Assembly (NCBI RefSeq): GCF_028285715.1
Contig: NZ_JANQOO010000017.1
Location: 682,001 to 746,000 of the forward strand
Length of the DNA: 64,000 nt
Direction of reading: 5' to 3'
Origin: Ulvibacterium sp.
Lineage (GTDB): Bacteria; Bacteroidota; Bacteroidia; Flavobacteriales; Flavobacteriaceae
Below, piece by piece: positions 32,830 to 42,302 of the stretch (within the stretch, counting starts at the first letter, position 1; the number at the start of each line of letters is the position of its first letter). Under the pieces are notes generated by a model. It did no database searches. It saw only the letters and a program-made list of their open reading frames with translations, and was not told the origin of the DNA. The translations under genes and the position numbers were made by a program.

Positions 32830-33467
32830 TATTCCAGAGTAGTTTGTCCCTCGTTGGGATTATATACGTAATTGAAGGTATAAAAACGGGCCTCGTCGGC
32901 CATGCCATCAGGTTCGGCAGGTGCGTCCCTATAGTAACTTAATATCTCTACTTTGGCATATTTTCCGTCATGGGTCCTAATAACCAAAATCCGTCCTGGA
33001 ATGGGGGAAATTAGATTTACTGGAAAAGGAGTATAGTTATACCATCCATTGTCGCTTCCCGTAGGGATAGCAAAACCACTTTGGGAATCTTGTGCAAAGG
33101 TATAACTTGCAGCATCCGTAATACTTGCAAAAGTACCCGTAGCTATAAAGGCCCCGGCATTGCCATTTCTTTCAGGTTCATCGTTAGTACCCGTAACGGC
33201 CCCACCATTAACGGCTATGGTTGTGCCCCTAAAGGCAATGTCCCATTCCGTTTCGCTCGTTGTGACTTCACCGGTCGAAAAACTAAACTTTGTAAACGGA
33301 CCGCCAATAGGGTCGGGGCTAGGCTGTCCTCCGGTCTGTGGCGCAGGAATGTTGGCCGCTGTTTCACTCTCCACGGCCAGGGGCTCCGGGCCGTTATCAT
33401 CATCGCTACATGAAACAAACGTAAAGGCGACAAAAAGCATCGTACAAAATTTAATCATAGCTCTCAT
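32829..33467 (-). CDS. HmuY-family heme-binding lipoprotein
   Basis: Lipobox FTFVSCSDDD; FSFSTGEVTTSETEWDIAFRGTTIAVNGG signature. Confidence 0.85.
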   Translation of the reverse strand: MRAMIKFCTMLFVAFTFVSCSDDDNGPEPLAVESETAANIPAPQTGGQPSPDPIGGPFTKFSFSTGEVTTSETEWDIAFRGTTIAVNGGAVTGTNDEPERNGNAGAFIATGTFASITDAASYTFAQDSQSGFAIPTGSDNGWYNYTPFPVNLISPIPGRILVIRTHDGKYAKVEILSYYRDAPAEPDGMADEARFYTFNYVYNPNEGQTTLE

Positions 33468-33478
33468 AGGAATTGTTT

Positions 33479-35572
33479 TTAGAATTGAAAATTAATTTTA
33501 GTAAATAACTGTATTCCGGCAAGGCCGGGTATATTCTCCTCATCCTTATAGTCAAACAGGTTGTTTGCCCCCAATTGTAAGGTGTATTTTTTCGAAAAGG
33601 TTTTGTTCAATGTTAAATTGGTAAGGGCGTAGCCATCGACGAAGGTCGTGTCAAAATCGTCTAAAATCCCATTGCCGTTACCATCGAAAAGCCCGTATTT
33701 GCTCCTATAATTTACCCGGAGGTTGATATTCAAATCCCATTGCGGCACATCATAGAATACCTTGAAGTTGGCGGTGTGCCTGGAACGGTTGACGAGCCCA
33801 AAATAATCGGAGTTATCCAAAGCTACGGTCTGTAGTGTTCGGGGGTCGCGCGCAAATACCTCGCCCCGTTCCAAAGCCACCTTTTTTTCCTTATCCTTGG
33901 CATATAGTAATTGATAGCCAGCGACAATGGTCAGTCGTTTATTTGGACTATAACTGGCATCCATTTCAAGACCGCTAGTATAAATCCGGTCAAAATTGGC
34001 ATAGCTGAATACATTTTGTCCATTGGTCCGCCTTGCAATGGCCCTAGTATCGATTAGATTTTTAAAATCGTTTCTAAAAAAATTAAGGTTCACCTTTACA
34101 TTGCCATACACATATCCTGCACCCAAATTGTACCCGATGGAACTTTCCGCTTCCAAAGGTTCTTCCAATTCGGAAAGGTCAAACAGGATTTCGGTCAATT
34201 GTCCCTGTGTTTCCAATTCCTGGACCTTTTCCACGGCAACATTATAACCCAATACCGTATAACCAACCGCGGAATTGGTAAAATCAAAATACAATTGCCT
34301 AAAATCGGGAGCTTTAAAGCCATAACCGATGGAACCTTTTAGTGAAATAGCGTTGCTCAATTGAAAATTTGCCGATGCCTTTGGGCTAAATTGGGACTGG
34401 TATTCACTATGGTTGTCAAAACGTGCGCCAAGGATCAGGTTTAGCTTTTCCCATGGGAAAAAATCATATTGGGTAAAGGCATATTGTGAATCGAAGACCA
34501 CTTTTTCATCAAAAAATGTACGATTTAGGTTTTCATGATTATAACCCACCCCAGAAGTAAGTGCATGTTTGGGTTTAAATGTATAGGTGGCCCTAATCTC
34601 GGGTCTTAAAAGATTTTGGTCAAAATTGCTTTGGCTGAAAACGTCATCAGTAATAGGGCTTTGCAAGATTTCGGACGCCTTGTAGTTGGTAAAGTAAAAC
34701 TCGTATTCCAAGGCCCATTTTTCGCCGGCCTTATGATTAAACCTTAGGTGGGCATTGGTTTCGTCAATATCACTATCCCCTTCAAATAGTTCACCATCAA
34801 CAAATAGATCCGCCTGTTGCTGTTGTTGATAATATCGGCCGGAAGCGAATAGTTTTAACCGCTCTGAAAAATCATAAAATACCTGACCGTTGAACGTATA
34901 ATTATTAAATGGAGGAACCGTTTGTCCTTGGGCCATAGGTTGCAAATCATAACCATCACTGTGCAAGGTATTGGCAAAGAATGAATAGCCCAGTTTATTC
35001 AATTTTTGGCTCAAGTTAATATTGGCATCATGAGTATTAAACGAGGCGAACCTATAGGAGACATCACCGTGCAAGTCCGCATCTTTAGGAGTCTCCGTAA
35101 TGATATTGATAACCCCACCAAGTGCTTCGGAACCATATAGACTGGAAGAGGGCCCCTTAACCACCTCTATTTGTTTTATGTTCCCTATGGTGAGCCTGCT
35201 CAAATCCAAATTGCCGGAGGACCTTCCCACCAGAGGTACTCCATTGATCAGAATGAGAACGTAATCCGAGGCGATACCCTGAATCTGCACCCCATCAAAT
35301 CCGCTTTCATCGGCAACCGTGATAATTCCGGTTTGCTCGTTAAGGATTTCATCCAAGCGGATGACCCCGGTTTTTTGTAATTGTGTTTTGGAAATTAAGG
35401 TAACGGGCAAAGGCAGGGAAGATAGCTGTCTCAGCGTTCGGGTCGCCGTAACGATTACCTCGTCCAAATCCTCAACTAGTACGGAATCATTTTCCACGGT
35501 CAGATCCTGGCTAAAAATTGAAGCTCCCAGAAGCCCAGTAAAAACAAGGGTTAAAACCTTATTTAGATCCAT
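33479..35572 (-). CDS. TonB-dependent receptor (HmuR-like heme/siderophore type)
   Basis: Plug domain LDEVIVTATRT, EVVKGPSSSLYGSEALGGVINI; C-terminal LFTKINFQF; ORF opens at 35593, likely start MDLNKVLTL at 35572. Confidence 0.93.
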   Translation of the reverse strand: MDLNKVLTLVFTGLLGASIFSQDLTVENDSVLVEDLDEVIVTATRTLRQLSSLPLPVTLISKTQLQKTGVIRLDEILNEQTGIITVADESGFDGVQIQGIASDYVLILINGVPLVGRSSGNLDLSRLTIGNIKQIEVVKGPSSSLYGSEALGGVINIITETPKDADLHGDVSYRFASFNTHDANINLSQKLNKLGYSFFANTLHSDGYDLQPMAQGQTVPPFNNYTFNGQVFYDFSERLKLFASGRYYQQQQQADLFVDGELFEGDSDIDETNAHLRFNHKAGEKWALEYEFYFTNYKASEILQSPITDDVFSQSNFDQNLLRPEIRATYTFKPKHALTSGVGYNHENLNRTFFDEKVVFDSQYAFTQYDFFPWEKLNLILGARFDNHSEYQSQFSPKASANFQLSNAISLKGSIGYGFKAPDFRQLYFDFTNSAVGYTVLGYNVAVEKVQELETQGQLTEILFDLSELEEPLEAESSIGYNLGAGYVYGNVKVNLNFFRNDFKNLIDTRAIARRTNGQNVFSYANFDRIYTSGLEMDASYSPNKRLTIVAGYQLLYAKDKEKKVALERGEVFARDPRTLQTVALDNSDYFGLVNRSRHTANFKVFYDVPQWDLNINLRVNYRSKYGLFDGNGNGILDDFDTTFVDGYALTNLTLNKTFSKKYTLQLGANNLFDYKDEENIPGLAGIQLFTKINFQF

Positions 35573-35590
35573 TCCACATAAATATTTTGA

Positions 35591-35598
35591 CAAATATA
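35591..35598 (-). promoter_or_regulatory. Candidate flavobacterial -7 box for the TonB receptor operon
   Basis: CAAATATA on + strand, i.e. TATATTTG (TAnnTTTG) on - strand. Confidence 0.5.
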
Positions 35599-35602
35599 TA
35601 AG

Positions 35603-35625
35603 TTATTTTTAATCAATCTAAATAA
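35603..35625. promoter_or_regulatory. Imperfect palindrome TTATTTTTAATCAATCTAAATAA; candidate iron-responsive operator between divergent heme-uptake operons
   Basis: 23-bp AT-rich imperfect inverted repeat in the bidirectional intergenic region. Confidence 0.5.
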
Positions 35626-35631
35626 AAATAT

Positions 35632-35639
35632 TATTTTTG
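35632..35639 (+). promoter_or_regulatory. Candidate flavobacterial -7 box for the 35671 operon
   Basis: TATTTTTG (TAnnTTTG). Confidence 0.5.
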
Positions 35640-35670
35640 GAGTAGAATTTTAAGCTATCAATTAAAACCT

Positions 35671-36606
35671 ATGATTATGAAAAATTTAGCACTTGTCGGA
35701 TTATTTTTCGTTATGTTCAGTCTCCCGATCCTTGCCCAGGAAAACAAAAAACAGCAGGACATGAAGTCCATAAAGGATATGTGCGGTTGCTATGAGATCA
35801 AGTTTATGTATACGGAGACTTTTGCCCCGGAAATCGATTATGAAAAACATCATGATTATACGGCCGCCGCTCTGGAATGGGCCGAACTCATAGAGGACAA
35901 AAACGACAAATTATCGATACAGCACATTTTAGTAGTCAATGATACCATGGTGGTAAAACACTGGCGACAAGACTGGGAGTACGAAAACCGGAATGTTTTT
36001 TATTATGATAAGGATAATACGTGGAAATTTAAAAGGCTCCCGGCAGAAGCAGTAAAAGGGCAATGGACACAAAAGGTTTTTCAGGTAGATGACAGTCCTA
36101 GATATTCTGGGTCGGCCACCTGGGTCCATTTAGATGGCAAACACTATTGGGAAAGCAAGACCGATGCACCCCTTCCTAGAAGGGAATACAGCAAAAGAAA
36201 GGACTACAACGTGATGCTCCGTGGCAACCGACAGGAAATTACCGATTATGGCTGGATACACGAACAGGACAATGACAAGATAATTCGGGAAGATGGTAAG
36301 GAAGATGTACTACTGGCACAGGAGAAAGGCTATAATGTATATACCAAGGTAGCCGACGAGAAATGTAAACTTGCCCAGGATTGGTGGAAATCCAACCATA
36401 AATTCTGGAGCAAGGTCCGCAATTCTTGGAGTGAGGTATATGACAATAGACAGGGAGAATTGACCTTGAACAAAGCGGTAGACGGAAAACCTCTATTCAT
36501 GCATTTTTATCCGTTGGAAAAAGAGAGAGCCAAAACGAAAGATATCGGTGAAGTCATTCAAAAATTCGTTGCCGATAAATCCATAAAGAATGTACAAGGC
36601 AAATAA
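35671..36606 (+). CDS. DUF6607-like secreted protein
   Basis: Signal peptide; CGCYEIKFMYTETFAPEIDYEKHHDYTA; located next to HmuY/TonB genes. Confidence 0.65.
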   Translation: MIMKNLALVGLFFVMFSLPILAQENKKQQDMKSIKDMCGCYEIKFMYTETFAPEIDYEKHHDYTAAALEWAELIEDKNDKLSIQHILVVNDTMVVKHWRQDWEYENRNVFYYDKDNTWKFKRLPAEAVKGQWTQKVFQVDDSPRYSGSATWVHLDGKHYWESKTDAPLPRREYSKRKDYNVMLRGNRQEITDYGWIHEQDNDKIIREDGKEDVLLAQEKGYNVYTKVADEKCKLAQDWWKSNHKFWSKVRNSWSEVYDNRQGELTLNKAVDGKPLFMHFYPLEKERAKTKDIGEVIQKFVADKSIKNVQGK

Positions 36607-37144
36607 ATCCATTTGTTCGGTAATCGTATTTTTGGTCGCTATTCTATTATATTCATTTTCCGAGGCTCAAATTTCTCCTAGGTTGCAAAAGAAGATAGAT
36701 GCTGCGATTCATTCGACCTATGGAATTGAAGCCTTTGAATTGAGGAAAATAAACGTGGAGGTCGAATTAAAGGATACGCTGCCCTTATTGCTGAATGGTG
36801 ACTCTCTTTTCGAAATCATACAGGACACCAATGTAATCGGCTACCTATATCTAGGAGAAGCACCTAGTATGAAACAAATGTTCGATTACATTGTTATGTT
36901 CGATCCCGACTTGATCGTAAAAAAATCAAAGGTGTTGATTTATCGCGAAGATTATGGACAACAAATCGGAAGCCAAAGATGGTTAAAACAGTTCAACGGG
37001 CTCTCCAGCATCGATGTTCCCATATACGGAGAAAACATTGATGCAATCTCTGGGGCGACTATTTCCGCCTCCAATATGACAAAGGCTATGGCCGATGCCT
37101 TAAAAAGTATAGCCTTATTAAAAAAGGAACAACTATTGCCATGA
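36590..37144 (+). CDS. FMN-binding domain protein (covalent-flavin SGAT motif)
   Basis: IDAISGATISASNMTKAMADALK; N-terminal membrane/signal segment. Confidence 0.82.
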   Translation: MYKANKSICSVIVFLVAILLYSFSEAQISPRLQKKIDAAIHSTYGIEAFELRKINVEVELKDTLPLLLNGDSLFEIIQDTNVIGYLYLGEAPSMKQMFDYIVMFDPDLIVKKSKVLIYREDYGQQIGSQRWLKQFNGLSSIDVPIYGENIDAISGATISASNMTKAMADALKSIALLKKEQLLP

Positions 37145-37497
37145 ACGATAAACAAGATATCCATCCTATTTACCACAATCCTTTCGGTGTGGCCTTTCAA
37201 TGGAAAAAGAACGATGTAAAGGATACCAACAAGGTACAATTGGTCTTTCGAGATACGGGCCTATTGCTTTCGAGAAAGGAATTAACGGATTTTCAAAAAA
37301 GCATTAAATGCACTATAAAGAGTAGTACCCTTTGTAAGAATTGTCCACAAGATGAATCACGTAGGGCGCTCTTATTGGACACGCCGGCACCTCAGGTAAC
37401 ACTAGCAGTGAGTCCAAAAGAGTTGAATGTCGTTGATGACCTGGTGGAAGGGACACTGTTTCAATTGCAGTTGGACCATCTACTATATGGATCATAA
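37141..37497 (+). CDS. Conserved Bacteroidota protein, DUF6686-like
   Basis: Paralogue of 31937-32287; ATGA overlap with the preceding FMN-binding gene. Confidence 0.65.
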   Translation: MNDKQDIHPIYHNPFGVAFQWKKNDVKDTNKVQLVFRDTGLLLSRKELTDFQKSIKCTIKSSTLCKNCPQDESRRALLLDTPAPQVTLAVSPKELNVVDDLVEGTLFQLQLDHLLYGS

Positions 37498-37558
37498 GAG
37501 TGCGGTATATACACCCTTTCATTTCAAAAACCTATTTTAAGTAAGCAGAACGGGCTAA

Positions 37559-38050
37559 ATGAAATTCTATCGATCTATTCAACATTTCCCAAAAGAGATG
37601 AAGATTCTCACGGGCATTTTTTTGGTGGTTCTTAGTATTGGATTCTTGTCGGCCTTACGATTCGTTTCCGTAACTACCGAGGCAGGTCCCAAGGGTATTC
37701 AGGAAAACTATCTGGGTAATGAGGAAGACCTCGAAGCAGAAGAAATGAAGTTTAAAAAAAATGAAAAACAGCTCCTCAATATTGTCCATAGCCATATTCT
37801 GTCCATGGCGCTTATCTTTTTTATTTTGGCCCTTTTAGTGACGACAACCCCGATAAAGGGATTTATTAGACAATTTCTTTTGTTTGAGCCCCTACTTTCC
37901 GTATTGACCACTTTTGGGGGAATTTATTTTTTATGGAATGGTATTTTATGGATGAAATATGTGGTGGTGATTTCCGGTGGTTTGATGACAATTTCCTTTG
38001 TACTTTCCGTTGTTATGATCTTTTATTGGTTATTCAAAACGAATGCTTGA
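37559..38050 (+). CDS. Hypothetical multi-TM protein of the heme-uptake locus
   Basis: 163 aa, four hydrophobic segments, conserved-looking HSHILSMALIF. Confidence 0.7.
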   Translation: MKFYRSIQHFPKEMKILTGIFLVVLSIGFLSALRFVSVTTEAGPKGIQENYLGNEEDLEAEEMKFKKNEKQLLNIVHSHILSMALIFFILALLVTTTPIKGFIRQFLLFEPLLSVLTTFGGIYFLWNGILWMKYVVVISGGLMTISFVLSVVMIFYWLFKTNA

Positions 38051-38367
38051 CTTTTTAAAAGATACCGGCTTTTTACATTGGTAATTTTGCACCTTCATGG
38101 ACCTAAGTCCAACTTCTTCTACGGCTACGTCACGTTTTCCATAGAATTATTAGGAGTGTTTTTCAATTTTGACTTGAAACATTCCCTAAATTGTAGAAAT
38201 CAAGGTCTCTTTCCCGGCATTTTAGGACAAAGGATTTTTTCTATGAACCTTGGAAGAAGTTTCCATTCTCTCTCAAATATCCTACTTTACGCAAAGATTC
38301 TTTTAGGAATCGACGTCTGCGACACCTGGACTTTTAAGACCTATATCCCTTGCGGTACAACTACAAG

Positions 38368-40152
38368 CTATGCCTCACAACTAGTACATGCTTTTTTCTG
38401 CTTAAACTTTTGGGCAGCATTCATACTATGCTGATAATAAAGGGACTTTAAGCCGAGCTTCCAAGCCGTAACGTGAATTTTATTGATATCCTTTGTGGGC
38501 ATATCTGGGTGCACGATTATGTTTACGGATTGCCCTTGATCTATGTATTGCTGTCTCGCAGCAGCCTGGTAGATAATATCCAATTGATCCAATTCGGAAT
38601 AGGTTTTGAACACATCTTTTTCCTCTTTGCTCAAAAAGTCGAGGTGCTGCACCGAGCCATCATGATCCCGTATACTCTTCCATATCTCCGGAACATCTTT
38701 CCCCTTCTGTTTCAATAAATGGGTCAGGAACGGATTTTTTATGGTAGTCTTTAGTTTTGCGATGTCCTTTACGTAAACATTGGACCATATGGGCTCTATT
38801 CCTTGGGAAACCTGTCCTAGGATAAAGGCTGAAGAGGTAGTCGGGGCAATCGCGTTTAAGGTTGCATTTCTTCTACCGTAGCCCTTCAATAACTCAGGTT
38901 CTCCAAAACGTGCCGCCAATTCTTCTGAAGCTCTATAGGAGCGCTCTTTTAAGGTCTTGAAAATTTCGTTGTTTAGGTTAAAGGCCTCCTGACTCTCGAA
39001 TGCTATCATTTTGGACTGAAGCAATGAATGCCAGCCCAATGCCCCTAGACCTAAGGCACGATTTGCCTTGGCAAAATTGTAGGCACGTTCCATAAACAAA
39101 AAGGTTTGCCGATCATCTCGGTCCTGTGAATCGCGATACCTTTCCAATTTTTCTAGGAATTCCGTTATCACAGCATCCAGAAAATACACCATGGTCTCAA
39201 CGGCATCGGTATCCTTCCACTTATCATAATGGAGTAGATTAACACTGGAAAGCACACATACAAATGACCAATCGTCATTGGAAGGTAGCATTATCTCTGT
39301 ACACAGATTACTGGCGTAAATAGGATGGTGTTTGTCTTTATAGACGTCGGCCGCGTTCTTATTGGCATTGTCCGAGAAGAAAATGTAGGGATAACCCATT
39401 TCACCCCTTCGCTGCAGAACTTTGGCCCAAATGGTTCTCTTTTCCCGATCGCCATCGATCATATCCCGCATCCACTGGCTCGTAACAGTTACGCCATGGG
39501 TTAATTGCTGAATGGGGTTTCCCTCCGTACCAATTTCCAAAAACTCCAAAACATCACTATGCTCAATAGGTAAATATGGCGAAAAACGGCCCCTTCTTAC
39601 TGATCCCTGACTCACGACATCGACCATGGATTCAAAGAGTTGCATGATATGTACGGCACCCGAAGCCTCACCATTATTCTTTACCGGGGCTCCGCGATGT
39701 CTAATTTTACCAAAATACCCTGAAGTGCCACCTCCCAATTTGGACATCATGCCAACCTCGGACTGGGTATAAAGGATATTGCCCATATCATCATCAATAT
39801 GGGACCCAAAACAACTTATAGGCAGCCCGCGTTCCTTTCCAAAGTTGGACCAAACCGGGGAAGCCAATGAGAAAAACCCTTCGGACATATAATTGTAGAA
39901 CTTATCCGAATATCCAGGCAACCTCAAAATTTGCTCGGCCCTATCGGCTATCTCACGTATACGGGCTTCTGGTGTGGTACCTTTGGTCAAATAGCCGGAA
40001 GACATAAATTTTCGACTATTTTCATTAAGCCAGGAAAAGCCCTCCGCGCTTTCTTTCAGTTTGGCCAGGGTCTCCTTTCTGGAATTTACCAATTGACTGC
40101 TCTGCGCAGCGGTTTTTGTTTGGGTCGCACCTATTTCAGTTGTATTTTGCAT
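38368..40152 (-). CDS. nrdA: Class I ribonucleoside-diphosphate reductase alpha subunit lacking an N-terminal ATP-cone
   Basis: GSVRRGRFSPYL, LSSVNLLHYDKW, NAIAPTTSSAFILGQVSQGIEP; C-terminal CTSCEA redox pair; 594 aa. Confidence 0.94.
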   Translation of the reverse strand: MQNTTEIGATQTKTAAQSSQLVNSRKETLAKLKESAEGFSWLNENSRKFMSSGYLTKGTTPEARIREIADRAEQILRLPGYSDKFYNYMSEGFFSLASPVWSNFGKERGLPISCFGSHIDDDMGNILYTQSEVGMMSKLGGGTSGYFGKIRHRGAPVKNNGEASGAVHIMQLFESMVDVVSQGSVRRGRFSPYLPIEHSDVLEFLEIGTEGNPIQQLTHGVTVTSQWMRDMIDGDREKRTIWAKVLQRRGEMGYPYIFFSDNANKNAADVYKDKHHPIYASNLCTEIMLPSNDDWSFVCVLSSVNLLHYDKWKDTDAVETMVYFLDAVITEFLEKLERYRDSQDRDDRQTFLFMERAYNFAKANRALGLGALGWHSLLQSKMIAFESQEAFNLNNEIFKTLKERSYRASEELAARFGEPELLKGYGRRNATLNAIAPTTSSAFILGQVSQGIEPIWSNVYVKDIAKLKTTIKNPFLTHLLKQKGKDVPEIWKSIRDHDGSVQHLDFLSKEEKDVFKTYSELDQLDIIYQAAARQQYIDQGQSVNIIVHPDMPTKDINKIHVTAWKLGLKSLYYQHSMNAAQKFKQKKACTSCEA

Positions 40153-40155
40153 TTT

Positions 40156-41430
40156 TTAAAATAAATCGTCGCTGGTTATACTTTGGGTTCTTTTGCTATA
40201 GTTGATGGAGCGCTTAACGAAAAAATCCCCGTGTTTTGTTCCAATGATTTCATCGTCAAACCATTCCGTTTGAGCCAGTAAGGCGTTATCTACTTCGAAG
40301 ATGGTATTGATACCAATACTTTCCAGTGAATTATTGAAGCGGTTTTTGATGAATTCGTTTACCACAGCTTTGGGCAAGAAATCCAATTCACCATCCTCAA
40401 AAATCCAATCCACGATCAAGCTTTCGGCGTCAAATGCTTTTTGACACATCTTTTGGATAGCTTCGTGGTATTCCGAAGTGAACCATTCCGGGTGTTCTTC
40501 CCTTAATATGTTAATGATATCTATTCCGAAATCCCCATGAATCTGTTCCTCTTTGGAAGTAGCCTCTACCACATTGGATATACCTTTAAGCATATTCTTG
40601 TGTTTGTTGAAGGCCATTATGATCAGAAATTGGGAGAATAGCGAAACGTGTTCTATAAAGAGGGAGAAAAGTAAAATTGATTCTGCATATTCCTTATTGC
40701 TATCGCTCTTGGCATTCTTCAAGGCGGTTTCCAGATATTGTATCCGTTTCATAATTATGGGCTTCTTCTTGAGATCTTTGAACTCTTCATTTAGCCCCAA
40801 AATTTCAAGAAGATGGGAATAGGCGTCATGATGTCTCACCTCACTTTCGGCAAATGTGGCTCCCACTGAACCGATTTCCGGTTTTGGCATGCGATGGTAT
40901 AAATCGCCCCAGAAAGTCTTAACCGCAACCTCAATCTGCGAAATGGCCAACATGGTATTTTTTATGGCATTACGTTCCACAGAGGTCAATCTTGATTTGA
41001 AATCCTGAACGTCACTTGTAAAATTGAATTCGGTGTGGATCCAATACGAATGACGAATGGCCGGCACATACTCATAGAGTTGTGGATATTCATAAGGTTT
41101 AAGATTGATACGTTTTTCAAAAATATTGGACCTACGGTTTCTAGCCTGCTCATTTCGATATATGATATAGGCCTTGGCAACGTCCTTGAACTCGCTCAAC
41201 ATTAATTTCTGCTCCACCACATCCTGCACTTCCTCTACTGTTGGCATATAATCTCCATCCTGTTTTTTTCGCTCTAAAAGAACTTCATAAACTTGAAGGG
41301 CAATGGTTTGGGCGTCTTGGGCATGGCCATGTTCAACCGCGGTCATAGCCTTTAGGACGGCATTCGTAATCTTATGTAAATCAAAGGATTGGGCACTAAA
41401 ATCCCTTTTGGTAATCTGGGTAATTTCCAT
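40156..41430 (-). CDS. nrdB: Class I ribonucleoside-diphosphate reductase beta subunit with an N-terminal ATP-cone
   Basis: ATP-cone ITKRDFSAQSFDLHKITNAVLKAM...VEEVQDVVEQKLM...AKAYIIYRNEQARNR fused to ferritin-like R2 domain (FAESEVRHHDAYSHLLEILG). Confidence 0.93.
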   Translation of the reverse strand: MEITQITKRDFSAQSFDLHKITNAVLKAMTAVEHGHAQDAQTIALQVYEVLLERKKQDGDYMPTVEEVQDVVEQKLMLSEFKDVAKAYIIYRNEQARNRRSNIFEKRINLKPYEYPQLYEYVPAIRHSYWIHTEFNFTSDVQDFKSRLTSVERNAIKNTMLAISQIEVAVKTFWGDLYHRMPKPEIGSVGATFAESEVRHHDAYSHLLEILGLNEEFKDLKKKPIIMKRIQYLETALKNAKSDSNKEYAESILLFSLFIEHVSLFSQFLIIMAFNKHKNMLKGISNVVEATSKEEQIHGDFGIDIINILREEHPEWFTSEYHEAIQKMCQKAFDAESLIVDWIFEDGELDFLPKAVVNEFIKNRFNNSLESIGINTIFEVDNALLAQTEWFDDEIIGTKHGDFFVKRSINYSKRTQSITSDDLF

Positions 41431-42141
41431 AAATAACAAGAATTAGATTGGAATGATTCTAAAGAATAACCCTGTAAAATTCATCATTTCTTTACCTTGA
41501 TTTTACATGGACAAGTTTTGATTCTCAACAATTTTATTAACAGTTTTGTCTTCATATCGATTATCCCCTGATGTCCAAAACTTTAGCCTAAAGAGTACAT
41601 TTTTGTGAAAAGACGAAAAGCTCAAGTATTTTTCAATCCCCGTTTTCTTCTTGAAAGATTTTGAAGATATCTTGTAACCGGCGATACGATTTTTCAAATT
41701 GCGAGTTACGAATTAGTGGAAGCAAGAAAAAAATCAGTTTAAAATATGGACATAGTCAATTTCAGATGCGCTCCTGCATCCGTGAAGTATATGGTACTGC
41801 GGAAGACCTGCAACTACCTACTTGTTAATTCCAAATGAAAGTTGTTGAAGCAAAGATGAAAGAGTCATACGAGAATTTAAAATAAATGAGTTCAGTCATC
41901 AATAGCGATGGTATCCCAACCTCCAGGAATTGATCTCAAATCCGGACGAAGATGGGATACGAAAAAAATTGGGAATTTAAAAAAGCCTCTCCTGGGAAAG
42001 AAGTCCATCACTTTTGTCCAATACATTTTAAAAACACGGGGCGAGCAAGTTCCTTAAGCCCATTAAAGCGATAATTATAGGTCTTTAAAGTATCCTTTTT
42101 CAAATTTTTTTGTCTACTTTATAGTAAATCATAAAAATTTC

Positions 42142-42264
42142 ATGATGAAAGGAAATTGTACCTGTACCAAATGTAAGTGTATGAATTGTGAATGTTCAAG
42201 TTGTTCGCCTAAAAGCTGTACTTGCAAAATTTGCGACTGCTCAAAATGTGCATGCTGCAATTAA
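42142..42264 (+). CDS. Metallothionein-like Cys-rich peptide (40 aa, 14 Cys), absent from ORF track
   Basis: MMKGNCTCTKCKCMNCECSSCSPKSCTCKICDCSKCACCN*. Confidence 0.8.
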   Translation: MMKGNCTCTKCKCMNCECSSCSPKSCTCKICDCSKCACCN

Positions 42265-42302
42265 ATCGTAATCAACCCATTGCCCAAGTAAGATTTCCAC
42301 GT

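Noticed and set aside
41440-42140. Non-coding stretch between nrdB and the metallothionein-like ORF, including a 64-aa minus ORF at 41503-41697
   Set aside because: No recognisable domain, RNA fold or repeat; may be decayed sequence but not supportable.
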